Source: Sphingobium vermicomposti (GTDB lineage Bacteria > Pseudomonadota > Alphaproteobacteria > Sphingomonadales > Sphingomonadaceae). Taken from it: a stretch of DNA of 64,000 nucleotides. Positions 1 through 8,280 of this stretch are shown here, one piece after another. Location: positions 919,638 through 983,637 of the forward strand of contig NZ_JAASQR010000002.1 in NCBI RefSeq assembly GCF_011762025.1, in the 5' to 3' direction. The notes beneath the pieces were generated by a model. The model had not been told where the DNA came from and made no database searches. It saw nothing but the letters and a program-made list of their open reading frames with translations. Each line of letters begins with the position of its first letter. Position 1 is the first letter of the stretch. The position numbers and the translations under genes were made by a program.

Positions 1-518
1 ATCAATTCGACCAGGATGCGGCCCGGCAGGACCCGCTCCGGGCAATAAGCGATGGCAACATCACCCGCACCGCCCTGCCCCGGCATTTTCAGGTCGGGCC
101 GCAACTGGGCGATCAGGTCGCGCATGGCTTCGGTCGTGCCCACCGGCGACGTGGATTCCAGGATGACAGTGTCGCCCACCTTCAACACGCCGGCGACCGT
201 CCGGGCGGCGCTCAACACATAGGAAATATCCGGCGCGCGATCCTGAGCCACGGGCGTCGGCACCGCGATGATGAAGACGTCGCTCGGCTCGACTTCCAGG
301 CTGGCGCGCAGATTGCCCCGTGCCACCACGCCCTGCACCAGCCCGTCCAGATCGACTTCCTCGATATGGACGCGGCCCGAATTGACCGTTTCGACCACAT
401 GAGCGCTGACATCGACGCCCACCACCTGGCATCCCCCACGCGCGATCAGCGCGGCTGTCGGCAGGCCGATATAGCCAAGGCCGATGACGGAAACCTTCTG
501 ATGCTTGTCGACGGGCAT
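1..518 (-). CDS. wecC: UDP-N-acetyl-D-mannosamine dehydrogenase, 3' end outside window
   Basis: This gene encodes a nucleotide-sugar dehydrogenase that oxidises UDP-ManNAc to UDP-ManNAcA for surface polysaccharide, using NAD in the cytoplasm. About 172 N-terminal residues are visible. They show the Rossmann motif VIGLGYIGLPTAALIA at residues 10-25, a conserved AVPTPV stretch near residue 88, and ESTSPVGTTE near residue 120, all typical of the WecC/UDP-sugar dehydrogenase family. The ATG at 518 is the first in-frame start before the glycine-rich loop. The reading frame is open to the left edge, so the C-terminal half is missing only because the window ends. It follows wecB by 87 bp on the same strand, and the pair fits conversion of UDP-GlcNAc to UDP-ManNAc and then UDP-ManNAcA. 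WecC rather than UDP-glucose dehydrogenase is favoured because wecB is adjacent and a separate ugd lies nearby. Confidence 0.88.
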   Translation of the reverse strand, partial: MPVDKHQKVSVIGLGYIGLPTAALIARGGCQVVGVDVSAHVVETVNSGRVHIEEVDLDGLVQGVVARGNLRASLEVEPSDVFIIAVPTPVAQDRAPDISYVLSAARTVAGVLKVGDTVILESTSPVGTTEAMRDLIAQLRPDLKMPGQGGAGDVAIAYCPERVLPGRILVEL

Positions 519-605
519 GCAATAATCCTGAAAAGCCGATGATTTGCATCGGTTTTTGCCCGGAAATGCTGAAGATTTCGGTAACGCTGCCCGGCGAAGG
601 AAATA

Positions 606-1751
606 TCAGGCCGCTTCGTCCATGTCTGTCGCGCTCGCCGCGCCCTGCGCGATAACTTGGGCGATCCGCTGCGCCGCCAGTCCATCACCGAAGGGATTAT
701 GCGCCCGCGCCATCGCGGCATAGGCGTCCCCATCGTCCAGCAGCGCCAGCACTTCACGCACGATCCGCGCGCGATCGGTGCCGACCAGTTTCGCCGTCCC
801 GGCCATGACCCCTTCGGGCCGCTCGGTCGTTTCGCGCATCACCAGCACTGGCTTCCCCAGCGAAGGTGCTTCCTCCTGCACGCCGCCGCTGTCCGTCAGC
901 ACCAGGTCGCACATGTCCAGCAGCCGCACGAAATGCGGGTAATCCAGCGGATCGATCATCGCGACATTGGGCAGGCTGCCCAGTACCGCTTCCATAACCG
1001 GCCGCACATTGGGGTTGGGATGCACGGGAAATATGACCGCGACATCAGGCCGGGCAGCAATATCCGCGATGGACCGGGCGATCGCTTCCATGCCTCCGCC
1101 GAAATTTTCCCGCCTGTGGCTCGTTACCGCCAAGATACGCTTGCCCGCGAATCGCTCCGCCAATCCATCGAGTCCGGCCGCCAGCGACGGCGTCGACAGC
1201 AGCCGCTCCCGCGTGGCCAGCAGCGCGTCGATAACCGTATTGCCGGTCACGTGGATGCCTTCCGGCGCACGGTTTTCCTTCAACAAGGCATCGGCGGCGG
1301 CCTGCGTCGGCGCGAAATTCAGGTCGGCGATGCAGGCGACGACGCGGCGGTTCACCTCCTCCGGCCAGGGATGATGGATATCGCCGCTGCGCAACCCGGC
1401 TTCGACATGAGCCACGGGGATCTGGCGATAATATGCGGCCAGGCTGGCGACCATCGTGGTCAGCGTGTCGCCATGCACCACCACCCGGTCGGGCCGCTCC
1501 GCATCGAACGCCTTGCCCAGTTCGACGATCAGCCTGGCGGTCAGTCCGTCCAGCGTCTGTCCCGGCGTCATGACGTCCAGGTCGACGTCCGGCTTGATGC
1601 CTGCAATATCCAGCACCTGGTCCAGCAGGCCGCGATGCTGCGCGGTGACGATGACGCGGGTGTCCACCTGTTCGCATGCGCGCAGGGCGTGGATCACGGG
1701 AAACAGCTTGATCGCCTCTGGGCGCGTCCCGAATACCACCGCAACCTTCAT
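606..1751 (-). CDS. wecB: UDP-N-acetylglucosamine 2-epimerase (non-hydrolysing)
   Basis: The enzyme interconverts UDP-GlcNAc and UDP-ManNAc in the cytoplasm, supplying the precursor used by the neighbouring wecC product. The 381-residue protein begins MKVAVVFGTRPEAIKLFP, the hallmark N-terminus of the family. It also carries HVEAGLRSG, TSHRRENFG and TDSGGVQEEAPSLGKP, which contribute to the nucleotide-sugar site of this GT-B fold epimerase. The start at 1751 is chosen over an in-frame upstream start at 1793 because it gives the canonical N-terminus and has an AGGGGAC ribosome-binding site. The gene is divergent from ugd, so the 152-bp gap should hold promoters for both directions. Confidence 0.95.
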   Translation of the reverse strand: MKVAVVFGTRPEAIKLFPVIHALRACEQVDTRVIVTAQHRGLLDQVLDIAGIKPDVDLDVMTPGQTLDGLTARLIVELGKAFDAERPDRVVVHGDTLTTMVASLAAYYRQIPVAHVEAGLRSGDIHHPWPEEVNRRVVACIADLNFAPTQAAADALLKENRAPEGIHVTGNTVIDALLATRERLLSTPSLAAGLDGLAERFAGKRILAVTSHRRENFGGGMEAIARSIADIAARPDVAVIFPVHPNPNVRPVMEAVLGSLPNVAMIDPLDYPHFVRLLDMCDLVLTDSGGVQEEAPSLGKPVLVMRETTERPEGVMAGTAKLVGTDRARIVREVLALLDDGDAYAAMARAHNPFGDGLAAQRIAQVIAQGAASATDMDEAA

Positions 1752-1903
1752 CTTCGTCCCCTGTGCGTGCCGTTTGGCCAGTTTTCGCAGCAAATCGTAA
1801 CCATCCTCTGAACAAGGGGTAACTCCGACGCGCGCTTTCGCACGCGCAAGGACCTGTGCTAGGGCGCGGTCAACCTTTCATTTTCAAGGGACTGCGGAAG
1901 TTT

Positions 1904-3226
1904 ATGAAGATCACGATGATCGGCACCGGATATGTGGGCCTGGTATCGGGCGCCTGCTTTGCCGATTTCGGCCATGACGTCGTCTGCGTGGATAAGGTGG
2001 CGGAAAAAATCCAGGCCATCGAATCCGGCCGCATGCCGATTTTTGAGCCGGGGCTTGACCAACTGGTCGCCAACAACGCCTCGGCCGGTCGCCTGACCTT
2101 CACCACCGATCTGGCGGCAGGGGTGAAGGGCGCGGATGCGATCTTCATCGCCGTGGGCACCCCTTCGCGCCGGGGCGATGGTCATGCCGACCTCAGCTAT
2201 GTTTATGCCGCCGCGCGCGAAATTGCGGAATCGCTGGATGGCCCGACCGTCATCGTCACCAAATCCACCGTCCCCGTCGGCACCGGCGATGAAGTCGAAC
2301 GCATCGTCAAGGAAGTGCGTCCCGATCTGGACATCCAGGTCGTGTCCAATCCCGAATTCTTACGCGAAGGTGCGGCCATCGGCGATTTCAAGCGCCCTGA
2401 CCGTGTTGTCGTGGGCACTACGGGAAATGAGCGCGCAATTGCGGTCATGGCGCAGGTCTATCGCCCGCTGAACCTCAACCAGGCCCCTGTCATGTTCACC
2501 GGGCGGCGCACGGCGGAGCTTATCAAATATGCCGCCAACGCGTTCCTGGCGACGAAAATCACGTTCATCAACGAAATGGCCGACCTGTGCGAAGCGGTCG
2601 GCGCGGAAGTGCAGGAAGTGTCCCGCGGCATCGGCCTCGACAACCGCATCGGGTCCAAATTCCTGCACGCAGGCCCCGGCTATGGCGGCTCCTGCTTCCC
2701 CAAGGATACGCTGGCCTTGGTCAAGACCGGACAGGATTATGACACCCCGATCCGCATCGTTGAAACGGTGGTCCAGGTAAACGACCTTCGCAAAAGGGCG
2801 ATGGGCCGCAAGATCGTGAAGGCTCTGAACGGCGACGCACGGGGCAAGAAAGTCGCCCTGCTGGGCCTGACTTTCAAACCCAATACCGACGACATGCGCG
2901 ACGCGCCCAGCCTGGCCATCGTTCAGGCGCTGGAAGATGCAGGGGCAAAGATTGCCGCTTATGATCCCGAAGGCATGGAGGTCGCCGCGCCGATGATGCC
3001 CAGCGTCGCCATGATGGGCGACGCCTATGAAGCGGCGGCTGGGGCGGATGCGCTGGTGCTGGTGACGGAATGGGACATTTTCCGCGCGCTCGACCTCAAA
3101 CGCCTTGCCGGTTCGATGAACACGCCGCTGTTGATCGACCTGCGCAACATCTATCCGCGCACCGAAGCCGAAGAAGCAGGCTTCTCCCTCATTCGCGTCG
3201 GTGGCCAGGGCGTGACCGCCGGATGA
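1904..3226 (+). CDS. ugd: UDP-glucose 6-dehydrogenase
   Basis: The enzyme oxidises UDP-glucose to UDP-glucuronate with two NAD, a precursor for acidic exopolysaccharide or glycolipid. The 440-residue product starts MKITMIGTGYVGLVSGACF, a canonical dinucleotide-binding N-terminus. It has VGTPSRRGDGHADLS, STVPVGTGDEV and NPEFLREG in the NAD domain. The catalytic cysteine sits in GPGYGGSCFPKDT at about residue 260. The C-terminal UDP-binding domain contains GLTFKPNTDDMRDAPS. The start at 1904 matches the family; an earlier in-frame start at 1856 would add 16 unrelated residues. The stop codon overlaps the start of the next small gene (ATGA), so the two are probably translated from one message. 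Confidence 0.96.
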   Translation: MKITMIGTGYVGLVSGACFADFGHDVVCVDKVAEKIQAIESGRMPIFEPGLDQLVANNASAGRLTFTTDLAAGVKGADAIFIAVGTPSRRGDGHADLSYVYAAAREIAESLDGPTVIVTKSTVPVGTGDEVERIVKEVRPDLDIQVVSNPEFLREGAAIGDFKRPDRVVVGTTGNERAIAVMAQVYRPLNLNQAPVMFTGRRTAELIKYAANAFLATKITFINEMADLCEAVGAEVQEVSRGIGLDNRIGSKFLHAGPGYGGSCFPKDTLALVKTGQDYDTPIRIVETVVQVNDLRKRAMGRKIVKALNGDARGKKVALLGLTFKPNTDDMRDAPSLAIVQALEDAGAKIAAYDPEGMEVAAPMMPSVAMMGDAYEAAAGADALVLVTEWDIFRALDLKRLAGSMNTPLLIDLRNIYPRTEAEEAGFSLIRVGGQGVTAG

Positions 3227-3348
3227 AGCTGGCACCGAAGGGAGGGCGGGATCACCTGACCCTCCCCCGGCTGCATCACTGGATGATCGCCGCCGCGCTT
3301 CTTTTCATGATGACGCTGGTCGTGCCGGTGATGGCCGGGCTGACCTGA
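3223..3348 (+). CDS. Small single-pass membrane protein, unknown function
   Basis: This 41-residue reading frame starts at an ATG that overlaps the ugd stop codon (ATGA at 3223-3226), an arrangement typical of translational coupling. The first 19 residues are basic (MKLAPKGGRDHLTLPRLHH). They are followed by one hydrophobic helix (WMIAAALLFMMTLVVPVMAG) that would place the short tail across the inner membrane. I do not recognise a family. The coupling to ugd is what supports it. Its short length and lack of other features keep confidence moderate. Confidence 0.5.
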   Translation: MKLAPKGGRDHLTLPRLHHWMIAAALLFMMTLVVPVMAGLT

Positions 3349-3363
3349 CCGTCCGCCGGACGG
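3349..3363. other. Perfect hairpin between convergent genes
   Basis: CCGTCC and GGACGG are separated by GCC, giving a 6-bp stem directly after the small membrane protein and before the convergent ABC permease. There is no following T-run, so it would be at best a weak or Rho-assisted terminator. Confidence 0.3.
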
Positions 3364-3397
3364 CGCTGTGCTGTTCGGCGGGTCAGGGTTCGGCAGG

Positions 3398-4255
3398 TCA
3401 GGCCTTCAGCTTCCATCCCCGCCGCAGCAGCGTGTAGCACAGCATCCCCAGCGCAATGTTGAGCGCCAGCAATACGACGCTGCCGACGACAACATCGCCA
3501 TCGGCGGCAGCGACAAAGCCATAGCGGAACCCGGAAATCGCGTAGAAAAACGGGTTGGCATGGCTGATCGCCTGAAACATGGGGGAGAGCCGGTCGACGG
3601 AATAAAATGTGCCCGACAGCAGCGTCATCGGTCCGATCACGAAATTCGTGATGGCGGCGGCATGGTCGAACTTTTCCGCCCAGATCGACGTCAGCACGCC
3701 GATAAAGGCGGTAAGCGCGGACCCCATCAGGCCGAACCAGATGATCGCCCACGGGTGCGCGGGGGTCACATGCACGCCCGGCCACAGTGCCATCGCCCCC
3801 CACAGGGCCAGCCCGACGCACAACGCACGGGTTATCGCCGCCCCCACCAGCGCCAGCAACAGCTCGCTGTTCGACAATGGCGGCATCAGATAGTCGATCA
3901 ACGTTCCCTGCATCTTGCCCGCCAGCAGGGAAAAGCTGCTATTGGCGAAGGCATTGTTCATCATGCCCATGATCATGAGGCCAGGGGCGATGAAATCGGC
4001 GAAGGGAACGCCCAGCACCTGACGGCCCGAACCGTTCCCGCCGCCCAGCGCGATCGTGAATATGACCAGGAACATCAGGGTCGTCACCGCAGGCGCCCAG
4101 ATGGTCTGCAACTGTACCTTCATGAACCGCCGCACCTCCTTGCGATACAGCGCGCGCATCCCGGCCCAGTTGATGTTGCGGATCACCAACTCTCCCGGTT
4201 CGTGAAAGGGCGGGCGCGAGGGGGTGCTTGTCGAAAATTGGGGCTGGTCGTTCAT
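3398..4255 (-). CDS. ABC-2 type transporter permease (YadH-like)
   Basis: This 285-residue protein has about six hydrophobic segments, preceded by a soluble N-terminus of about 40 residues and an amphipathic KEVRRFMKVQLQTIWAP segment. That layout is typical of ABC-2 permeases of the YadH/NodJ group, which export polymers or lipids together with an ABC ATPase. The stretch LSGTFYSVDRLSPMF followed by NPFFYAISGFRYG is characteristic of the family. No ATPase gene lies beside it in this window, so its partner must be encoded elsewhere or outside the window. It is divergent from gcrA and convergent with the ugd gene pair. Substrate unknown; nearby polysaccharide genes make a surface-glycan role possible but unproven. 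Confidence 0.85.
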   Translation of the reverse strand: MNDQPQFSTSTPSRPPFHEPGELVIRNINWAGMRALYRKEVRRFMKVQLQTIWAPAVTTLMFLVIFTIALGGGNGSGRQVLGVPFADFIAPGLMIMGMMNNAFANSSFSLLAGKMQGTLIDYLMPPLSNSELLLALVGAAITRALCVGLALWGAMALWPGVHVTPAHPWAIIWFGLMGSALTAFIGVLTSIWAEKFDHAAAITNFVIGPMTLLSGTFYSVDRLSPMFQAISHANPFFYAISGFRYGFVAAADGDVVVGSVVLLALNIALGMLCYTLLRRGWKLKA

Positions 4256-4358
4256 GATGGGATCGACTATCGGCTGGCCTGATATGCCGCAAGGGCGTTG
4301 TGTGCGGAATTGCGCGTCCCATATAGGGCGCGAACCGAATATTTTGAGGAGTCATTCA

Positions 4359-5051
4359 TTGTCCTGGACCGACGAGCGCATCGACCAGCTCAAGGCAATG
4401 TGGGAAAAAGGCCTGACCGCCAGCCAGATTGCCGAGGAACTGGGTGGCGTCAGCCGCAACGCGGTGATCGGCAAGGCGCATCGCCTGGGCCTGCAATCGC
4501 GTCCGTCGCCCGTGAAGGCGAACGACGCGCCCAAAAAGGCCGCGCCGGTCCGCAAGCCCGCGCCCGTTGCGCCGGTGGCGGCAGCGCCCAAGCCTGCACC
4601 CGTGCCGCAGAACACTGCCGTGCGCACCGCGCCGCCCGCTGCCGCACCCGCCGCGCCTTCGGCAGCGGCATCACCGGGGGCAGCGCCCGCGAACGACGCG
4701 CCCGCCGCGCCGCAGCCGCGCATCATTTCCGTCGGCCCCGGCGGATTCCTGCGTCAAGGCCCCGGCGATCAGCAAGCGCCGATCCCGCCCGCGCCGCCGC
4801 GTCGCCTGGTTCCTGCCAAGCCCAGCGCAGAAATTGCGGGCAAGACGTCATTGCTCGACCTGACCGAACGCATCTGCAAATGGCCGATGGGTCATCCGGG
4901 CGAACCGGATTTCCACTTTTGCGGCGAAACAGTGAACCCCGGCTTCCCTTATTGCGTGGAACATTGCGGTCGTGCTTATCAGGCGCAACTGCCGCGCGGC
5001 ACGCGTCGTCCGCCGCCGCCGCTTCCCTTCGGTGGCCCGCGCGTTCGCTGA
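4359..5051 (+). CDS. gcrA: GcrA family cell-cycle regulator
   Basis: GcrA binds sigma-70 and CcrM-methylated GANTC promoters in alphaproteobacteria and controls cell-cycle genes. The N-terminus SWTDERIDQLKAMWEKGLTA, followed by SQIAEELGGVSRNAVIGKAHRLGL, is the conserved DNA-binding domain. A long Ala/Pro-rich linker (about residues 55-165) is followed by the conserved C-terminal cysteine-containing domain (RICKWPMGHPGEPDFHFCG and PYCVEHCGRAY) that contacts sigma-70. The start is a TTG at 4359, with a GAGGA ribosome-binding site 8 bases upstream; no in-frame ATG is near and the conserved domain begins at residue 2. The linker makes it longer (230 residues) than Caulobacter GcrA. A strong terminator follows at 5078. 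Confidence 0.9.
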   Translation: MSWTDERIDQLKAMWEKGLTASQIAEELGGVSRNAVIGKAHRLGLQSRPSPVKANDAPKKAAPVRKPAPVAPVAAAPKPAPVPQNTAVRTAPPAAAPAAPSAAASPGAAPANDAPAAPQPRIISVGPGGFLRQGPGDQQAPIPPAPPRRLVPAKPSAEIAGKTSLLDLTERICKWPMGHPGEPDFHFCGETVNPGFPYCVEHCGRAYQAQLPRGTRRPPPPLPFGGPRVR

Positions 5052-5077
5052 ACGTCCGCGCTCGGTAAATGAGAAAT

Positions 5078-5115
5078 AGGGGGCCGGTTCATCGTGACTG
5101 GCCCTCTTCTTTTTG
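5078..5115 (+). terminator. Rho-independent terminator after gcrA
   Basis: An 11-bp stem (5078-5088 with 5097-5107, one G-T pair) with an 8-base loop is followed by TCTTTTT. It lies between the gcrA stop and the parE start, so the two genes are probably separate transcripts. Confidence 0.75.
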
Positions 5116-5158
5116 GCCCCGCTTGCACCTGCCGCTGACCCGCTTATAGCTGGTGGCC

Positions 5159-7132
5159 ATGTCCGATCTGTTTCAGAGCCAGCCGCTCAGCTCCCCCGGT
5201 TACGACGCGTCTTCCATTGAAGTCCTTGAAGGGCTGGAGCCTGTCCGCCGCCGCCCTGGCATGTATATCGGCGGCACGGACGAACGCGCGCTTCATCATC
5301 TGGGCAGCGAAGTGCTGGACAACAGCATGGATGAAGCCGTTGCGGGGCATGCGACACGGATCGAAGTGACGCTGGAACCCGGCAATCGCCTGACCATCAC
5401 GGACAATGGTCGCGGCATCCCCGTCGATCCGCATCCCAAATTCCCCGGAAAATCGGCGCTGGAAGTGATCCTGACCACCCTCCATTCGGGCGGCAAGTTC
5501 ACGGACAAGGCCTATGCAACCTCCGGTGGCCTGCATGGCGTCGGCGTCAGCGTGGTCAACGCCCTTTCGTCCGTGACCATCGTGGAGGTCGCGCGCAACA
5601 AGGAACTGTTTCGCCAGAGCTTCGCGCGGGGCTTGCCCACCAGCGGGCTGGAAAAGGTCGGTGCCGCGCCAAACCGGCGGGGCACGTCGGTCAGCTTCAT
5701 TCCCGACACAGAGATTTTCGGGGAGCAGAAGTTCAAGCCTGCCCGCCTCTATCGCCTTGCCCGGTCCAAGGCCTATCTGTTCGCTGGTGTCGAAATCCGC
5801 TGGAAATGCGCGCCCGAACTGATTGTCGACGACACGCCGCCCGAAGCCGTCTTTCAGTTTCCGGGCGGTCTGGCCGACCATCTGAAAGAACAGGTCGGAA
5901 CGCGTGAATGCGCCACCAGCGCCTTTTTTTCGGGCAGCCAGGATTTCCCCGACACCGTGGGCCGCGTCGAATGGGCGGTCGCCTGGCCGCTCTGGTCGGA
6001 TGGCAGCTATAGCTGGTATTGTAATACCATCCCGACCCCCGATGGCGGCACTCACGAAGCTGGCCTGCGCGCCGCTTTGGTCAAGGGCATCCGCGCTTTT
6101 GGCGAACTGGTCGGGCAAAAAAAGTCGAAGGACATCACCGCCGACGACATCGTGACTTCATCAGAGATCATGCTGTCCGTGTTCGTCCGCGATCCCCAGT
6201 TTCAAAGCCAGACCAAGGACCGCCTGACCAGCCCCGAAGCGGCGCGCCTGGTCGAAAATGCCGTGCGCGACCATTTCGACCATTATCTGTCTGATCATAT
6301 GGAACGCGGCAAGGCGCTGCTCGCCTATGTGATCGACCGCATGGATGAACGGCTGAAGCGCAAGGCCGAAAAGGAAATCAAGCGCAAGACCGCGACCTCC
6401 GCGCGCAAGCTGCGCCTGCCCGGAAAGCTAACCGATTGTTCGACGGACAGCCCTGAGGGCACGGAAATCTTCCTGGTCGAAGGCGATTCGGCAGGCGGGT
6501 CGGCCAAGCAGGCCCGCGACCGCAAGACGCAGGCGATCCTGCCCCTGCGCGGCAAGATATTGAACGTGGCCTCTGCCAACATGGCCAAGATCCTGGCGAA
6601 CCAGGAAATTGCCGACATGATACTGGCCTTTGGCTGCGGCACGCGAAAGGAATGCAACCCCGACAATCTTCGTTATGAACGCGTCGTCATCATGACCGAC
6701 GCCGACGTGGACGGGGCGCATATCGCGACGCTGCTCATGACCTTTTTCTTTCAGGAAATGCCCGAACTGGTCCGGCGCGGTCATCTCTACCTCGCCCAGC
6801 CGCCGCTTTACCGGATCGTCTCTGGCGGCAAGAGCGCCTATGCCAAGGACGACGCCCATCGCGAGGAACTGCTCGCCAAGGAGTTCAAGGGCAAGAAGGT
6901 CGAGGTCAGCCGATTCAAGGGCCTGGGCGAAATGAACGCCAGCCAGCTGCGCGAAACCACCATGGACCCGAAAACCCGCAGTCTCATCCGCATCACCCTG
7001 CCCGATGACATTGAAGACCGGCAACAGGTCCGCGACCTGGTCGAACGGCTGATGGGAACCAACCCCGCCCACCGCTTCGCCTTCATTCAGGAAAACGCCG
7101 CCACGGTGGACGAGGAAGCCATCGACGCCTGA
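5159..7132 (+). CDS. parE: DNA topoisomerase IV subunit B
   Basis: ParE is the ATPase subunit of topoisomerase IV, which decatenates daughter chromosomes together with ParC. The 657-residue product has the GHKL ATPase domain, with the E-N-D motif in LDNSMDEAVAGHA, TDNGRGIPVD and GGLHGVGVSVVNALS. The TOPRIM domain has EGDSAGGSAKQARDRKTQ at about residue 440 and the metal-binding MTDADVDGAH. The C-terminal KGLGEMNASQLRETTMDP is canonical. The length and PLRGKILNV favour ParE over GyrB, as GyrB is usually longer. An ATG at 5159 is chosen; a GTG two codons upstream is also possible. Confidence 0.93.
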   Translation: MSDLFQSQPLSSPGYDASSIEVLEGLEPVRRRPGMYIGGTDERALHHLGSEVLDNSMDEAVAGHATRIEVTLEPGNRLTITDNGRGIPVDPHPKFPGKSALEVILTTLHSGGKFTDKAYATSGGLHGVGVSVVNALSSVTIVEVARNKELFRQSFARGLPTSGLEKVGAAPNRRGTSVSFIPDTEIFGEQKFKPARLYRLARSKAYLFAGVEIRWKCAPELIVDDTPPEAVFQFPGGLADHLKEQVGTRECATSAFFSGSQDFPDTVGRVEWAVAWPLWSDGSYSWYCNTIPTPDGGTHEAGLRAALVKGIRAFGELVGQKKSKDITADDIVTSSEIMLSVFVRDPQFQSQTKDRLTSPEAARLVENAVRDHFDHYLSDHMERGKALLAYVIDRMDERLKRKAEKEIKRKTATSARKLRLPGKLTDCSTDSPEGTEIFLVEGDSAGGSAKQARDRKTQAILPLRGKILNVASANMAKILANQEIADMILAFGCGTRKECNPDNLRYERVVIMTDADVDGAHIATLLMTFFFQEMPELVRRGHLYLAQPPLYRIVSGGKSAYAKDDAHREELLAKEFKGKKVEVSRFKGLGEMNASQLRETTMDPKTRSLIRITLPDDIEDRQQVRDLVERLMGTNPAHRFAFIQENAATVDEEAIDA

Positions 7133-7217
7133 CCGGACGGTGTGACTGTCATGGCTACCGCCGCATTAACCAGAGCGGGCCACCGGATGTTCAACCTTCT
7201 GCGCGATACCGGCCAGC

Positions 7218-8267
7218 ATGGCAGGCTTCGCCCATCCCCTTCGCATCGCGGCCAGCGCCGCCCCCGTCCTGCTGCTGGCTCTGAACGCCGGTGCGGCCAA
7301 GGCGGAAATGCTTCCGTCGCCCGCGGCCTCCTACCCATCGGCATCGGCTGCCTTGGCCTATGGCAGCGCAGATCGCGTAGCATCCACCCTGCTGGCCGGC
7401 GGCATGAGCCGCCTCGCCGCAATCAGCGCGCAACAGGGTAGTGCTTCGCTTCTTCCATGGACGGCACCCTTCGTAGAACCGCAGGCGGTCATCAATGAAG
7501 AACGCGTCAAAAAGATGCTGTCCCACATGCCTGGTTGGGAACTGCAGGGCATTCGCCTGACCTTGGCCCAACCTGTTTTCAGCTATCGTCAGCCCGACCT
7601 TATCCCCGCTTTCATGCGCGGCATTGTTGCGACACCGGCGGCCAGCATTCCGACCGCAGCCATCCTCTTTCCCACAGCAGCGCCGCTGAAGCGCGACCCG
7701 GTGGATACCCCGCGAAACGGTCAGCCTGATATTTTCGGGTCGGTCGCCATGGCGGTGGCCCGCACGCCCCTCGACGGCAAATGGGCGGCGGTAGCACATT
7801 CCGCCCCGACCGCAGCTGTTCCCGCAAACCTGCTTCGATCCGCCCGCGCTGCACAGGGGCTGCAGCAGGTCGAGCTGGTGAACAGCTGGGTCAACGGCCG
7901 CCTGCGTTTCGTCAATGACCGGCAAGGCGGCGACAGCTGGGCTTCCGCAAACCAGTCGTTGCTGCGCGGCGCAGGCGATTGCGAAGATTACGCCATCGCG
8001 AAAATGCAGCTTTTGGCAGCCGCTGGTTTCGAACGCCGCGCAATGTTCCTCGTCATCGCGCGGGATCTGGTGCGCCGGGCCGATCATGCCGTGTTGGCCG
8101 TGCGGATCGATGGCCAGTTGATGGTCCTGGACAATATGACGGACCGGGTTCTTCCTTCGTCGGCGGTCAGCGATTATCGACCGATCATGAGCTTCAACGC
8201 CTTTGGCCAATGGACCCACGGCTACCGGGTTAAAACTCCGCAGCCAGTGCAATTTGCGGCACGCTGA
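7218..8267 (+). CDS. LapG-like transglutaminase-type cysteine protease
   Basis: LapG-family proteases act in the periplasm and clip giant adhesins at a di-alanine site near the N-terminus, releasing biofilm cells. This 349-residue protein has a signal peptide (hydrophobic core about residues 8-28, AKA|EM cleavage region). The C-terminal half carries the catalytic triad: Cys255 in GAGDCEDYAIAK, His290 in ADHAVLAV and Asp305 in MVLDNM. WVNGRLRFVND is also typical. It is longer than Pseudomonas LapG because of about 180 poorly conserved residues between signal peptide and catalytic domain. It converges on the type I secretion operon with only 13 bp between stops, and the adhesin in that operon has a PAAG site. 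No LapD-type c-di-GMP receptor is encoded in this window. No good ribosome-binding site is visible, so the start could be slightly off. Confidence 0.85.
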   Translation: MAGFAHPLRIAASAAPVLLLALNAGAAKAEMLPSPAASYPSASAALAYGSADRVASTLLAGGMSRLAAISAQQGSASLLPWTAPFVEPQAVINEERVKKMLSHMPGWELQGIRLTLAQPVFSYRQPDLIPAFMRGIVATPAASIPTAAILFPTAAPLKRDPVDTPRNGQPDIFGSVAMAVARTPLDGKWAAVAHSAPTAAVPANLLRSARAAQGLQQVELVNSWVNGRLRFVNDRQGGDSWASANQSLLRGAGDCEDYAIAKMQLLAAAGFERRAMFLVIARDLVRRADHAVLAVRIDGQLMVLDNMTDRVLPSSAVSDYRPIMSFNAFGQWTHGYRVKTPQPVQFAAR

Positions 8268-8280
8268 TCAACCCCGCCTC

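Noticed and set aside
657..1811. Long open frame on the plus strand opposite wecB
   Set aside because: It is the high-GC mirror of wecB, is rich in His/Arg/Gln and has no recognisable motif.
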